64,000 nt of DNA, from contig NZ_JBBJCN010000007.1 of assembly GCF_037622515.1 (NCBI RefSeq), positions 82,211 to 146,210 on the forward strand, in the 5' to 3' direction. Positions 7,401 to 16,433 of this stretch are shown piece after piece. Every line of letters starts with the position of its first letter. Within the stretch, counting starts at the first letter, position 1. The notes under the pieces are model-generated. The model was given only the letters and a program-made list of their open reading frames with translations. It had not been told where the DNA came from and did not search any database. The translations under genes and the position numbers were made by a program. This stretch comes from Paradesertivirga superstes. Lineage in GTDB: Bacteria > Bacteroidota > Bacteroidia > Sphingobacteriales > Sphingobacteriaceae.

Positions 7401-10243
7401 GAATTATTTAATACGGGCCAGGGAGAAAGTCCTGATGTTTTGCCAAAAGTCTTATATTGAGTGGTGTCAGAGGCAGGACAGAGGATAAGATATTCTTTTG
7501 GAAAAATAGAGATCTTCTTTAAAACAGCTTTCGAAGATGAGGTATTCAATGTCCATCCATCAAGATCAATGGTATCCTTTCCGGGATTATAAATTTCCAC
7601 AAATTCTACCAATGGTAATTGTACTTCAGGAGAAGGGTCAGCTAAGATTTCGGTGATGTAAAGCTTTGCCGTATCTAATCTTACAGGCGGTAGCTTTTGA
7701 GTTGTAAAACTTAAGGTGTTTTGTATAATAGTTTTCCCTGTACAGTCTTTTAAATCAGAAATAGATAATTGGTATGAAGTATTGTGCAGAAATGAATTGC
7801 TAAAAAGTAGTGCTGCCTCTTTTGCTTTTAAGTCAAACGATGCCGATTTTAATGTGCCAGAGGCTGGATTTATAGAGAAAGAATTATTCGCCGTTGAAGG
7901 ATCTGCTGATTTATTGAAATAAACTGTAAGCGTTGAATCTGATGTTTGCTTCATGCTGTCAGCATTAAAAGCGACCCGATCATAATTCGGAATGTTTACT
8001 GAATTTTGCCTTCCGGGAGTTCCGCCGCTTGTATCAACAGAAGAAGTCCAGTTAAATATACCGCCGCAAACTGAGTTAAAATCAACTCTTTCTAATGACC
8101 ATCCGCCTTGTTTTTTGTTTGTCTGGTGCCAGGTGTCAGAATACGAAATTGAGTCGGTTAACCTACCTTTAAAGCTTTTTAGAGTGATTTGGTCTGATGT
8201 ATTATTTAACGAAGGCCAGGGTGTTAATCCAATAGTTTTTCCATACTGTTTGTATTGAAGGGTATCTGCCGAAGGACAGAGAATTATATATTCTTTGGGG
8301 AATATTAACCTCTTACTTACTAAAGCCTTGGTTGTGGGGTCGTTAAGGGTCCATCCATCCAGGTCAATAGTATCCTTGCCGGGATTAAAGATCTCAACAA
8401 ATTCTGCGAGCGGTAATCTGATTTCGGGTGATGGATCGGCAAAGATTTCTGTGATGCAGATCCTGCCGGTGTCGAGTCGTACAGGAGGGAGTTTGGGTGT
8501 CGTAAATTGAAACGTATTTAGTCCAATTGAATTTCCTGCGCAATCTTTAAGCTGGGAAACACTTAACTGATAGGAAGTATCGGGAGAGAATTTAGAGCTG
8601 TAAGTTAATTTTGCTTGTTTGGCGCTGCTATCAAAAACTAAAGCTTTTAGATTTCCTGAAACCGGAGATAGATTGAATGAATTATTTGAGGCGGAAATAT
8701 CTGCAGGCTTATTGAAGTAAACGTTTAGAGTGCTGTCGGATAGATATTGAATACTATCAGCCTTAAAAGCTAACTGATCGTAATTGGGGATGAATACAGA
8801 ATTTTGTTTTCCCGGTGTTCCTCCTGCGGAATCTGTAGCGGCCGTCCAGTTGAACAATCCCGGACAAGCCGATTTATAATTTATCCTCTCCAACGACCAT
8901 CCTCCTTGCTTTTTTATAGCCGTTGGATACCAGGTATCAGAATAAGCAACAGAATCAATTGTCTTATTTTCCGGGCTTACCAGTTTTATAATATCTGAGG
9001 CGTTATTTAGCGTTGGCCAGGGTGATAGTCCTAAGGTTTTTCCATAATGCTTAAATTCGCTGGTGTCCGCTTTAGCGCAAAGAATAAGATATTCGCCTGA
9101 TTTTATACTGTCTGCTGGCAGAATTGCAGTTGACGCAGGATCTGAATATTTCCAGTTTTTGAGTGAAATAGTTTGATTCGCGGTATTTAAAAGTTCGATG
9201 AATTCTACTGATGGCAAATCAATCTGGGGTGATGGGTCTGAAAAAATTTCATTGATAATGATATCTCCTTTTACTGCACGGAATGGTTTGATAAAAGAAA
9301 ACGTAGCGGTTTTATCAGAAGATATTAAATTACCCGCTTTATCTTTAATGTTCGAAACAGTTAGAAGGAAAGATGCTGTAATTAGTCCCTTGGAAAGTTC
9401 CAGACTGTATTTGGAAGCATCTGCTGTAGTTTTAACTGATATAGGATTTCCGTAATTATTGTTTATAGAGTAGTTCGATAAAGATTTTGCCGAAACACTA
9501 TCAACAGGTTCATCGAATAGTATTTCTAAACTTGTAGAATCAACTACGGTCGCAGATAGTAATTTAGGCGGACTTGTATCAAAATTTAAGGCGTTTATTT
9601 TAAAGTCATCAAAAAAGTGCTTCTGGAAAAAGCTTGATGTGAATTGCTGGATAAAAATTCCAAAATAGCCCGATGTTGTAACACTTGCATCCTGAAACGT
9701 GCCTTCTGTTATATATGAGGTTCCCAATCCGGTAATATCCCGTTCAAGGGTAAATACATTTGAAGCAGTCCGGGTTACTCTTATTTTAACTTTATTGTTT
9801 GACGTGTTCAGGATTCCATCAATTCCGTCAATTAACTTGGTGCTTGATGCAGTCGTTCCGGATCGTTTAAATAAGCAAACTTCATCATTTGTATTTCCGA
9901 GACGTACAAAGTAGCCGTTAATACTGGCTGATTGCAGATTTGCCTGATCGGACGTCAAATAAACATCCACATAGTTTGCACCCGAAGGATTGAACTGGAG
10001 GTTTACCCAGAACTCCCACTGACAACTCGTGGCTAAATTATTAACTGTACTCAAATACAGATTACTGCTTGCTGTTGTTGAGTTTGACCGCAGCTGATCA
10101 GTAACGACAATAAAGTCATTTCCGGAATTACTTCCGGTCCAAACCGGGGAACTTGTAAGATTCCCGTCATTAAACGACTCATTTAATTGCGAAAAGGCAA
10201 ATTTCCCACATAAAATGAGTGGAAAAAGTAGATATTTTTTCAT
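4424..10243 (-). CDS. Giant secreted lamin-tail-domain repeat protein
   Basis: A protein of 1,939 aa. The frame is open upstream to 10648, but the start is placed at the ATG at 10243. There the product begins MKKYLLFPLILCGKFAFSQ, a clear signal peptide, and a longer version would run into asd. After a possible laminin-G/lectin-like region (residues ~20-230) come an Ig-like segment and then tandem units of about 267 residues. Each unit has a lamin-tail domain (ITEIFADPSPE..LPLxEFVEIFNPGKDTIDLDGWTL), a linker with GGWSLERI and GGTPGRxNSV, and a bacterial Ig-like (SbsA/Big_5) domain. A divergent last lamin-tail domain near residue 1660 precedes a C-terminal FlgD-like domain (SPDNDGFEDAL...). That domain may serve as the T9SS sorting region. 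Role probably surface adhesion or matrix; function not known. Confidence 0.88.
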   Translation of the reverse strand: MKKYLLFPLILCGKFAFSQLNESFNDGNLTSSPVWTGSNSGNDFIVVTDQLRSNSTTASSNLYLSTVNNLATSCQWEFWVNLQFNPSGANYVDVYLTSDQANLQSASINGYFVRLGNTNDEVCLFKRSGTTASSTKLIDGIDGILNTSNNKVKIRVTRTASNVFTLERDITGLGTSYITEGTFQDASVTTSGYFGIFIQQFTSSFFQKHFFDDFKINALNFDTSPPKLLSATVVDSTSLEILFDEPVDSVSAKSLSNYSINNNYGNPISVKTTADASKYSLELSKGLITASFLLTVSNIKDKAGNLISSDKTATFSFIKPFRAVKGDIIINEIFSDPSPQIDLPSVEFIELLNTANQTISLKNWKYSDPASTAILPADSIKSGEYLILCAKADTSEFKHYGKTLGLSPWPTLNNASDIIKLVSPENKTIDSVAYSDTWYPTAIKKQGGWSLERINYKSACPGLFNWTAATDSAGGTPGKQNSVFIPNYDQLAFKADSIQYLSDSTLNVYFNKPADISASNNSFNLSPVSGNLKALVFDSSAKQAKLTYSSKFSPDTSYQLSVSQLKDCAGNSIGLNTFQFTTPKLPPVRLDTGRICITEIFADPSPEIRLPLAEFVEIFNPGKDTIDLDGWTLNDPTTKALVSKRLIFPKEYIILCPSADTLQYKQYGKTIGLTPWPSLNNTSDQITLKSFKGRLTDSISYSDTWHQTNKKQGGWSLERVDFNSVCGGIFNWTSSVDTSGGTPGRQNSVNIPNYDRVAFNADSMKQTSDSTLTVYFNKSADPSTANNSFSINPASGTLKSASFDLKAKEAALLFSNSFLHNTSYQLSISDLKDCTGKTIIQNTLSFTTQKLPPVRLDTAKLYITEILADPSPEVQLPLVEFVEIYNPGKDTIDLDGWTLNTSSSKAVLKKISIFPKEYLILCPASDTTQYKTFGKTSGLSPWPVLNNSSGQIFIKSFKGRLVDSIAYGDTFHSATTKKQGGWSLERIDFSSVCQGLFNWTSSIDIFGGSPGKANAAGLNNYDQIAFKADSIKQASDTSVHVYFNKHADISTSLNAFTLNPAANIKAVHFDTKARVATLELIDSLSANTSYHLNISQLKDCAGNEITPNNTLSFITPTLSPIRTDTARLFITEIFADPSPEVKLPLAEFVEIFNPGKDTIDLDSWTLHTSSGKTTIRKISISPNNYLVLCPAADTSQYQSFGQTKGISQWPGLSNASGQVFMKSFKGRMVDSISYHDSFHSSAHKKQGGWSIERIDVNSVCKGAFNWTSSIDPSGGTPGRKNSVSVNNNDLITFKTDSIKQISDTSIQLFFNKYADVSTAINAFSLEPGSGNIKSITFSEKPKDVRLVFTEKFIENTDYKLKLSQLKDCAGNTIITNTLNFTAPKLPPVRLDTANLVITEIFADPSPEVKLPLVEFIEIYNPGKDTIYLDGWTLNDPTTKTILKNASILPQQYLILCPLVDTLLYNSYGKTLGLSPWPPLNNASDQITLRSFKGRSVDSILYKDSWYRDSFKKSGGWSLERIENQSICTASQNWMASNNPDGGTPGMQNSVHKLNSNQPLTIIQASLIDSLNISLKFNRAPDSLIASNPDNYTINNGAGKPSAVKINSDAFNEVSLQLSGPIHRGSTYKVTGSNIADCSGTLVSSSNNFAEFFYPDKVQKGDILISEILFNPRTGGADFIEIYNNSNHLFDLKDISVSTIKAPDSIINRKKLTDNSKTLEPGAYLVLTTDPDNIKAEYHTENPHAFLKVASMPAFNNAEGSVVILSGESRIDQLDYNEKMHFRLIKDPKGVSLERSAFNRPSNDPGNFRSAAASAGYATPGYKNSQSVGILLQASEEIVLGSKTLSPDNDGFEDALQINYKFKDAGLVANVSVYDDNGILIRRLAKNITLAAEGTLTWDGMTDNEQRAEIGVYIVYFDVFNLDGKSKKFRKACVLAAKLN
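5600..9260 (-). repeat. Tandem ~800-bp coding repeats (LTD + Ig-like units)
   Basis: The same word (GGTA followed by the LP-L/I codons of the lamin-tail domain) recurs at about 6012, 6813, 7614, 8412 and 9213. The periods are 801, 801, 798 and 801 bases, all multiples of three. The three middle copies are the closest to each other, and the 9213 copy is the most diverged. This is the signature of unit duplication inside one gene, with selection keeping the frame. Confidence 0.85.
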
Positions 10244-10292
10244 CTTTGGCAGATAATTAATAATTGAAAGTAATAAATAATTTACAAAACAA

Positions 10293-11288
10293 ATGAAAGT
10301 CGCAGTTGTAGGCGCTACCGGCCTTGTAGGTTCGGTGATGTTAAAAGTTTTAGCAGAGCGCAATTTTCCGGTTACTGAATTGATTCCCGTAGCATCAGCA
10401 AAAAGTGCTGGTAAAGAAGTGGAATTCAAGGGCAAGAAGTATAAGGTTGTAACCGTGGAAGATGCAATTAAGATGAAGCCTGAAGTTGCTTTGTTTTCTG
10501 CAGGCGGCAGTACTTCATTAGAGCAGGCGCCTCTATTTGCGGCAGCCGGCATTACGGTGATCGATAACTCTTCTGCATGGAGAATGGATCCTACTAAAAA
10601 ACTGGTGGTTCCGGAGGTAAATGCGCATGTATTAACTGCTGAAGACAAAATTATAGCGAATCCAAATTGTTCGACTATTCAAATGGTAGTGGTATTACAA
10701 CCGCTTCATGCAAAATATAAAATTAAGAGGGTAGTAGTTTCAACTTATCAGTCGGTTACCGGAACAGGTGTAAAGGCGGTTGAACAGCTAATGAATGAGC
10801 GCAATGGCATAGAAGGGCCAATGGCTTATCCTTATCCTATTGATTTAAACGTCATCCCTCAGATCGATGTTTTCCAGGATAACGGATACACTAAGGAAGA
10901 GATGAAAATGATCCTTGAAACTAAAAAAATCATGGGCGATGATTCAATTCGTGTAACAGCAACTACCGTTCGTATTCCGGTAATGGGTGGACACTCGGAA
11001 TCTGTGAATATAGAGTTTGAGAATGATTTTGACTTAGCGGAAGTTCGGAGCTTGCTGGAGCAGCAGGAAGGTGTGATCGTTGTTGATGATCCTGCAAACC
11101 TAAAATATCCGATGCCTAAAGATGCTCATGAAAAAGATGAAGTATTGGTTGGACGTATTCGTCGTGATGAATCACTCGATAACACTCTAAACTTGTGGGT
11201 GGTTGCGGATAACCTTCGTAAAGGCGCTGCAACAAATGCTGTTCAGATCGCAGAGTATCTATTAAAAAAAGGTATCCTGAAAGGGTAA
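10293..11288 (+). CDS. asd: Aspartate-semialdehyde dehydrogenase
   Basis: Reduces aspartyl phosphate to aspartate semialdehyde with NADPH, the branch point to lysine/diaminopimelate, threonine and methionine. The product is 331 aa. It has the N-terminal nucleotide-binding motif VAVVGATGLVGSVML, the catalytic cysteine C126 in NPNCSTIQ, and the conserved RIPVMGGHSESV region with the active-site histidine. The start at 10293 (MKVAVVGA) is the only sensible one and leaves 49 bases to the divergent lamin-tail gene. A strong terminator follows, so it is probably monocistronic. Confidence 0.96.
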   Translation: MKVAVVGATGLVGSVMLKVLAERNFPVTELIPVASAKSAGKEVEFKGKKYKVVTVEDAIKMKPEVALFSAGGSTSLEQAPLFAAAGITVIDNSSAWRMDPTKKLVVPEVNAHVLTAEDKIIANPNCSTIQMVVVLQPLHAKYKIKRVVVSTYQSVTGTGVKAVEQLMNERNGIEGPMAYPYPIDLNVIPQIDVFQDNGYTKEEMKMILETKKIMGDDSIRVTATTVRIPVMGGHSESVNIEFENDFDLAEVRSLLEQQEGVIVVDDPANLKYPMPKDAHEKDEVLVGRIRRDESLDNTLNLWVVADNLRKGAATNAVQIAEYLLKKGILKG

Positions 11289-11308
11289 CTGATTATTCAT
11301 ATTTTTAC

Positions 11309-11346
11309 AAGGCGGCAAATTGATAATTTAGCCGCCTTTTTTTGTT
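11309..11346 (+). terminator. Rho-independent terminator after asd
   Basis: Stem AAGGCGGC (11309-11316) with GCCGCCTT (11331-11338), extended by AAAT/ATTT pairing inside, followed by a run of T (to 11343). Confidence 0.88.
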
Positions 11347-11371
11347 GTAAAACGAGTGTTTTTTGTATTTG
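11341..11371 (+). promoter_or_regulatory. Probable promoter of the PBP4-type gene
   Basis: TTTG at 11341-11344, a 19-base spacer, and TGTATTTG at 11364-11371 (one mismatch to TAnnTTTG). It sits immediately after the asd terminator and ends 8 bases before the ATG at 11380, so any leader would be very short. Confidence 0.45.
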
Positions 11372-11379
11372 AAAATCAT

Positions 11380-12789
11380 ATGAAGCAGTTTATTTTTCCA
11401 ATCCTGTTCATTCTGTCACAAGCAGCATGCGCTCAAACCCGCATGCCTGATATTGAAAACGCATATCTGAAATTTGAAAAAGACCCGCAGTTGAAATATG
11501 GTTTAAGCTCTTTAACTGTACTTAATTCCCTGACTGGGGAGGTAGTATTTTCAAGAAATGGAAATGTAGGTTTAGCGCCTGCATCAACGCTTAAAACGGT
11601 AACTTCTATTTCGGCGCTTCAGATTTTAGGCACAAACTTTAAATGGGAGACGACCTTGGGTTATAGTGGGACCATTACAAATGGGACCCTCAACGGGGAT
11701 ATTATTATTACAGGTGGGGGCGATCCAACACTTGGAAGCGACCGGTTTCCCCAATCGAAGGCAGACCTATTACTAAGCAACTGGACTGCTGCCATAAAAA
11801 GGGCGGGAATTAAAAAAATTAATGGTCGAATAATTGGCGATGATAAGTTATTTGGTACTCAAATAACTCCATTGGGATGGATATGGCAGGATATAGGGAA
11901 TTATTATGGTGCCGGGGCTACATCTCTGTCCTGGAGGGAAAATGAAATGGGCGTTAAGTTTCGTGCTGGAAATAGCCCGGGTGATAAAACGGAATTAATG
12001 ACCGACGCTAACACTTCTTTAGGGATCCAGCTCGTAAATGAAGTTAAAACAGGTGCAGCCGGAAGCGGCGATAAAGTGTACGCTTATTCTGCTCCTTATA
12101 CAGATATTGTATATTTAAGAGGCACTTACGGCATCGATTTGAAGAAAACAATCATGATTTCGATGCCTGATCCGGCCCTTACCATCAGTAATGAGTTACG
12201 TAAGGATCTCCTTAATAATGGAATGTCAATTGCTGGAATAGCCACAACCACACGCCGGCTTGATTTGACTAAAGAGAACTATTCAAAGGCATTAACTTTT
12301 ATCGACCGGTATAATTCACCTTCTCTTACTCAGGTTATCTATTGGCTGAATCAAAAGAGCATTAACCTTTATGCCGAAAATATATTAAAAACAATCTCTA
12401 TGAAGCGGGGTAAAATCATAAATACTGAAAATGGCATTTTAGAGATTCAGAAATATTGGGTTGATAAATTAGCTGTCGATGCCAATGCCCTTGCTCTTCT
12501 TGACGGAAGCGGCTTGTCGCCCGAAAACAGGATTACCAGTTTGGCAATGACCTCTATCCTTCAATCTGCAGTAAGAGAACCCTGGTTTAATTCGTTCAAA
12601 GAAAGCCTGCCACTTAATAATGAAATGAGCATGAAAAGCGGGAGTATTCGAAACGTTTTAGCCTATGCGGGCTATCATAAAAGCTCTTCAGGTATTCCAC
12701 TGACCTTCACTTTCATTACAAATAATTATAATGGAAGCACATCAGGAATTAAGCAAAAAATTTTTAAGGTTTTGAATGAGTTAAAATAG
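11380..12789 (+). CDS. dacB: D-Ala-D-Ala carboxypeptidase/endopeptidase (PBP4, S13)
   Basis: Periplasmic low-molecular-mass penicillin-binding protein that trims or cleaves peptidoglycan cross-links. The start is placed at 11380 rather than the in-frame ATG at 11356. From there the product begins MKQFIFPILFILSQAACAQ, a signal peptide. The serine-hydrolase motifs are all present: SxxK as ASTLK, SxN as SIN before LYAENIL, the DGSGLSPENR loop, and the KTG equivalent as KSG in MKSGSIRN. The S13 insertion domain lies between the first two motifs. Length (469 aa) is normal. Family certain; exact activity (carboxy- versus endopeptidase) not resolvable. Confidence 0.93.
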   Translation: MKQFIFPILFILSQAACAQTRMPDIENAYLKFEKDPQLKYGLSSLTVLNSLTGEVVFSRNGNVGLAPASTLKTVTSISALQILGTNFKWETTLGYSGTITNGTLNGDIIITGGGDPTLGSDRFPQSKADLLLSNWTAAIKRAGIKKINGRIIGDDKLFGTQITPLGWIWQDIGNYYGAGATSLSWRENEMGVKFRAGNSPGDKTELMTDANTSLGIQLVNEVKTGAAGSGDKVYAYSAPYTDIVYLRGTYGIDLKKTIMISMPDPALTISNELRKDLLNNGMSIAGIATTTRRLDLTKENYSKALTFIDRYNSPSLTQVIYWLNQKSINLYAENILKTISMKRGKIINTENGILEIQKYWVDKLAVDANALALLDGSGLSPENRITSLAMTSILQSAVREPWFNSFKESLPLNNEMSMKSGSIRNVLAYAGYHKSSSGIPLTFTFITNNYNGSTSGIKQKIFKVLNELK

Positions 12790-12889
12790 ATTGAGTTATA
12801 AAATTTATCGGCTGCTTTATCAGAGATATCTAAAACAAATTATTTCCATAATCCGATTTATTAATAACTTTAAATAGCCGAAACTCCTA

Positions 12890-15760
12890 ATGAAAAAACC
12901 TTTAATTATCCTTTCATTACTCCTGTATTTTATTGCTTCGCAAGCTCAGGACACAGGTATAAAAAATAACAGGATATTTAAATTTCCTCCGGGCATAACT
13001 TCAAACGACTATATTCCTGGTCGTATCATTCTGAAATTTAAAGCAGGTGTCGAATCTTCATCCAAATCTCTTTCAAGTATTCCGAAATTAAAATCAGCTG
13101 TTGTGATTTCCATGGATAAGAAGTTCCCTGAGACTTATCCTGAAAATAAAACCTATTCAAGAGGGCAAAAAGACCCTGGCCTCAATCGGATTTTTGAACT
13201 TGTTATTTCCACTTCTGCTGATATAGAGAAAGTAATTACTGAGCTATTGACTGACCCCAATATTGACTATGCAGAACCTGTTTATATAAATCATATTAAT
13301 TATATCGCGAACGATCCCCGCTATCTTTCCGGGGAGCAGCAGTTTTTAAATATTGTAAGGGCGCCGTTGGCCTGGGACTTAATTCGCGATGCCTCTGGTA
13401 TTATTATCGGGATTGTAGATAGTGGTTCCGAACTAGCTCACCAGGATTTGGCAGCTAACATTTACTACAATATAGCAGATCCGGTTAATGGATTTGATGA
13501 TGATGGCGACGGCTTTACAGATAATTATGCGGGCTGGGATTTTGTTGGAGCTACAGCAAATAATATAAAGGCCGATAATAACCCTAATGTTGTAGCGGCT
13601 AATAATGATCACGGGGTGCACGTAAGTGGTCTTGCCTCTGCTGTGACCGACAATGGTGTTGGGGTAGCCAGTATAGCGATGAATGCTAAATTGCTGATCG
13701 TTAAAGCCGGACCTGATGATAGCGGGGCCGATATTTACAAAGGCTACGAGGGTGTTAAATACGCTGCGGATAAAGGTGCCAGAATCATAAACTGCTCCTG
13801 GGGAAGTAAATCTGCAAGTAGTTTTGGTCGTGATGTTGTGGATTATGCCCTGAATAAAGGCTGTCTTATTGTTGCAGCTGCGGGTAATACAGGAGCTAAT
13901 CAACCAGAATACCCTGCGGCCTATCAGGGTGTTTTTGCTGTTGCTAACACAGATAATACAGATCGAAAGTCTCCATCTTCCAACTATGGGGATTATGTGA
14001 CCCTGAGTGCTCCGGGAAGTTCATTACTTAGCACTACATTTAACAACGGCTATGGTGTAAGTACTGGTACTTCCATGTCGGCTCCAGTTGTGGCCAGTGC
14101 CGCTGCTTTGGTGAAAGCCTATTTCCCCCTATTAAGCATGCCGCAAGTGGGTGAATTATTAAGGGTTACGGCAGATAATATTGACTCCAGAAATCCGTCT
14201 TACATCGGGCTTCTGGGTAAAGGGAGGTTAAATGTTTTTAATGCATTAACGCAAACCTCACCATCCGTCAGGCTTCAAAAAATAACAGAAGAAGAACATC
14301 ATTCTTCAAACGTTCAATTATCGGATACTCTTTATCTTTACCTGGATTTAAAGAATTTTTTGTTCCCGGCAGCAAACCTTAAAATTAGTTTAAGTACGGC
14401 AAATTCCGCAGTTACTGTTCTAATTCCTGAAATTACTATTCCATCTCTGAGTACCTTAGAGTCAAGGTCGCTTGTTGGTCCTTTTAAAGTCGCTGTTTCG
14501 CCCGGCACTTCTACTAATACCGCCGTTTCATTTAGATTGGATTATGCAGCTAATAATAATGCTTACCAGGATTTTGAAAAGTTTTCTGTGATCGTAGCTA
14601 AAGATTACATCGACATACACACCAATTCTGTTACCACCACACTTTCCAGTACGGGTAGGATAGGGTTCAGTGCTCCATTGGCAGAAGCGGGAGCAGGGTT
14701 TCTCTATAAAGGCAATCAACTGTTGTATGAAGCATCCTTAATGATTGGTAATTCTTCTGGCAGGGTCTCTAATAATGCCAGGGGTGTTAATGATCAGAGT
14801 GATGAACATTTTATAAAAGTGGTACGTGCCCATGAACTGGTTAATAATTCCGATTCCATCAAAGCCGAAGCACAGTTTGATGATACCGGAAATCCTGATC
14901 GATTATTTATATCTGTAAAGCAGCAAGTTATTGGTTATAAGTCTGCTCCTCACGACAAGTATATTATTTCCGAATATGAAATTACAAACACTACCAACTT
15001 TTTATTGAAAAATGTTCATGTAGGGCTATTTACCGACTTTGATATATTTGGAGGGGTAGCCAATGTCACCCAATTTGACCCATCCTCTCGCCTGGGATAT
15101 GTATATGATAAGCAACAAGTAGGGCCATATGCTGCAATAAAGCTTTTAAATCAAAATGCTCCTTTCATTTACTATCCTTTGTCTTATAATATTGTTAATA
15201 ATCCGCTTAGTGATAATGATTTAACTATTGCAGAAAAGTGGGAGACATTGTCGAACGGAGTAAAAGAATTAAGTATGGGAACAACTACATCGGGGATTGA
15301 TGTTTCTTTTGTTTCAGGCAACGGGCCATATGATATTCCGGCCAATAGTTCTATAAAAGTAGCATTTGCCGTAATTGGCGGGGATAATTTGCAGGATATT
15401 AAAGCTTCCGGAAATTCCGCTCAGGAAAAATATAATCTTTTAAGTGCCCGTCCTCCACAGGAACCAATCACAAAAGTCCAGCTAAATATTTATCCAAATC
15501 CTGTTCTGACATCGGAAAGCGGGTTGAGCATCCTGCGTTTTGCTTTGCCTGAGAGTGGGATAGTTACTCTCGAACTTTGTAACGTTATGGGGCAGACAGT
15601 TAGAACACTTGTATCAAATCAACCTTATGGAAATGGAGTTCATTACCTTAACTATGACTTTGCAGGAGGTAATTTTGCTGATATTGGTAGTGGCATTTAC
15701 TTTTACCGGTTGATTTATAATAATCAACTTACGACCAGTAAAATCAGTATTCTAAGATAG
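12890..15760 (+). CDS. S8 subtilisin-like protease with T9SS sorting domain
   Basis: Secreted protease of 956 aa. It has a signal peptide (MKKPLIILSLLLYFIASQAQ), then a propeptide-like inhibitor region (YIPGRIILKFKAGV). The subtilase catalytic domain has a complete triad: D177 in GIVDSGSE, H241 in NDHGVHVSG and S395 in GTSMSAP. A long beta-rich middle region follows. The C-terminal ~90 residues (NIYPNPV..., VTLELCNVMGQTV, GIYFYRLI) match the type A T9SS sorting domain, so the protein should cross the outer membrane by that route and be released or anchored at the surface. Its last 9 bases overlap the convergent tdk gene. Confidence 0.95.
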   Translation: MKKPLIILSLLLYFIASQAQDTGIKNNRIFKFPPGITSNDYIPGRIILKFKAGVESSSKSLSSIPKLKSAVVISMDKKFPETYPENKTYSRGQKDPGLNRIFELVISTSADIEKVITELLTDPNIDYAEPVYINHINYIANDPRYLSGEQQFLNIVRAPLAWDLIRDASGIIIGIVDSGSELAHQDLAANIYYNIADPVNGFDDDGDGFTDNYAGWDFVGATANNIKADNNPNVVAANNDHGVHVSGLASAVTDNGVGVASIAMNAKLLIVKAGPDDSGADIYKGYEGVKYAADKGARIINCSWGSKSASSFGRDVVDYALNKGCLIVAAAGNTGANQPEYPAAYQGVFAVANTDNTDRKSPSSNYGDYVTLSAPGSSLLSTTFNNGYGVSTGTSMSAPVVASAAALVKAYFPLLSMPQVGELLRVTADNIDSRNPSYIGLLGKGRLNVFNALTQTSPSVRLQKITEEEHHSSNVQLSDTLYLYLDLKNFLFPAANLKISLSTANSAVTVLIPEITIPSLSTLESRSLVGPFKVAVSPGTSTNTAVSFRLDYAANNNAYQDFEKFSVIVAKDYIDIHTNSVTTTLSSTGRIGFSAPLAEAGAGFLYKGNQLLYEASLMIGNSSGRVSNNARGVNDQSDEHFIKVVRAHELVNNSDSIKAEAQFDDTGNPDRLFISVKQQVIGYKSAPHDKYIISEYEITNTTNFLLKNVHVGLFTDFDIFGGVANVTQFDPSSRLGYVYDKQQVGPYAAIKLLNQNAPFIYYPLSYNIVNNPLSDNDLTIAEKWETLSNGVKELSMGTTTSGIDVSFVSGNGPYDIPANSSIKVAFAVIGGDNLQDIKASGNSAQEKYNLLSARPPQEPITKVQLNIYPNPVLTSESGLSILRFALPESGIVTLELCNVMGQTVRTLVSNQPYGNGVHYLNYDFAGGNFADIGSGIYFYRLIYNNQLTTSKISILR

Positions 15761-16339
15761 TTCTTCAGAAGTATTAAAGCATAACCTGCAGCGGGGTTCA
15801 TAGCTTTCTTTTTCACCCACAAGAATTTGTCTGATGTCAGCGATTTTGCGATAGGAGTACGTTGCAGGGCAGCCGCACATCGCGCATATTGCATGCACCT
15901 TGGTAACTTCTTCGGCAATAGCCATAAGGGCGGGCATTGGTCCGAAGGGCTTGCCTTTAAAATCCATATCCAGTCCTGCTACTATCACCCGAATTCCTTT
16001 AGACGCAAGTTTTGTACAAACATCGGGAAGTTCCTCATCTAAAAATTGAGCTTCGTCTATTCCAACTACCTGAGAACGGGAACCAAGTAGCAAAATTGAC
16101 GAGGCATTTTCAACAGGGGTTGAATGAATGGAATTCAAATCGTGAGAAACTACAGCTGTCTCATCATACCGGATATCGATCTTAGGTTTAAAAATTTCGA
16201 TTTTAAGTTTAGCAATTTGGGCACGGCGTAAGCGGCGAATCAGTTCTTCAGTTTTACCCGAAAACATTGATCCGCAAATTACCTCAATACTGCCTCGCGG
16301 TCCGGTAACGGACCTGAAATGTAATTCACTAAATAACAT
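15752..16339 (-). CDS. tdk: Thymidine kinase
   Basis: Phosphorylates thymidine to dTMP (salvage). The 195-aa product is a type II (TK1-like) kinase. It has the P-loop GSMFSGKTEEL, the Walker B/lasso region VVGIDEAQFLD and four cysteines for the structural zinc (CAMC and CRLC). Start at 16339 gives MLFSELHFRSV, with an N-terminal extension of about 15 residues before the conserved GSIEVICGSM. Convergent with, and overlapping, the protease gene by 9 bases. Confidence 0.96.
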   Translation of the reverse strand: MLFSELHFRSVTGPRGSIEVICGSMFSGKTEELIRRLRRAQIAKLKIEIFKPKIDIRYDETAVVSHDLNSIHSTPVENASSILLLGSRSQVVGIDEAQFLDEELPDVCTKLASKGIRVIVAGLDMDFKGKPFGPMPALMAIAEEVTKVHAICAMCGCPATYSYRKIADIRQILVGEKESYEPRCRLCFNTSEELS

Positions 16340-16433
16340 GTAAAAGCCCTTTGCTGCGGGCTAATATCAGAATTTAATACTATTTTTGGCAGCCTAGTTA
16401 CTAACATATACACGCTGTAAAAGTTACCCTAAA

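Noticed and set aside
10244..10648. 135-residue N-terminal extension of the giant repeat protein
   Set aside because: It lacks a signal peptide, overlaps the asd gene on the other strand, and a clear signal peptide starts at the internal ATG at 10243.
13433..13903. 156-aa ORF on the minus strand inside the protease gene
   Set aside because: Shadow of the coding strand; Thr/Ile/Cys-rich with no domain.
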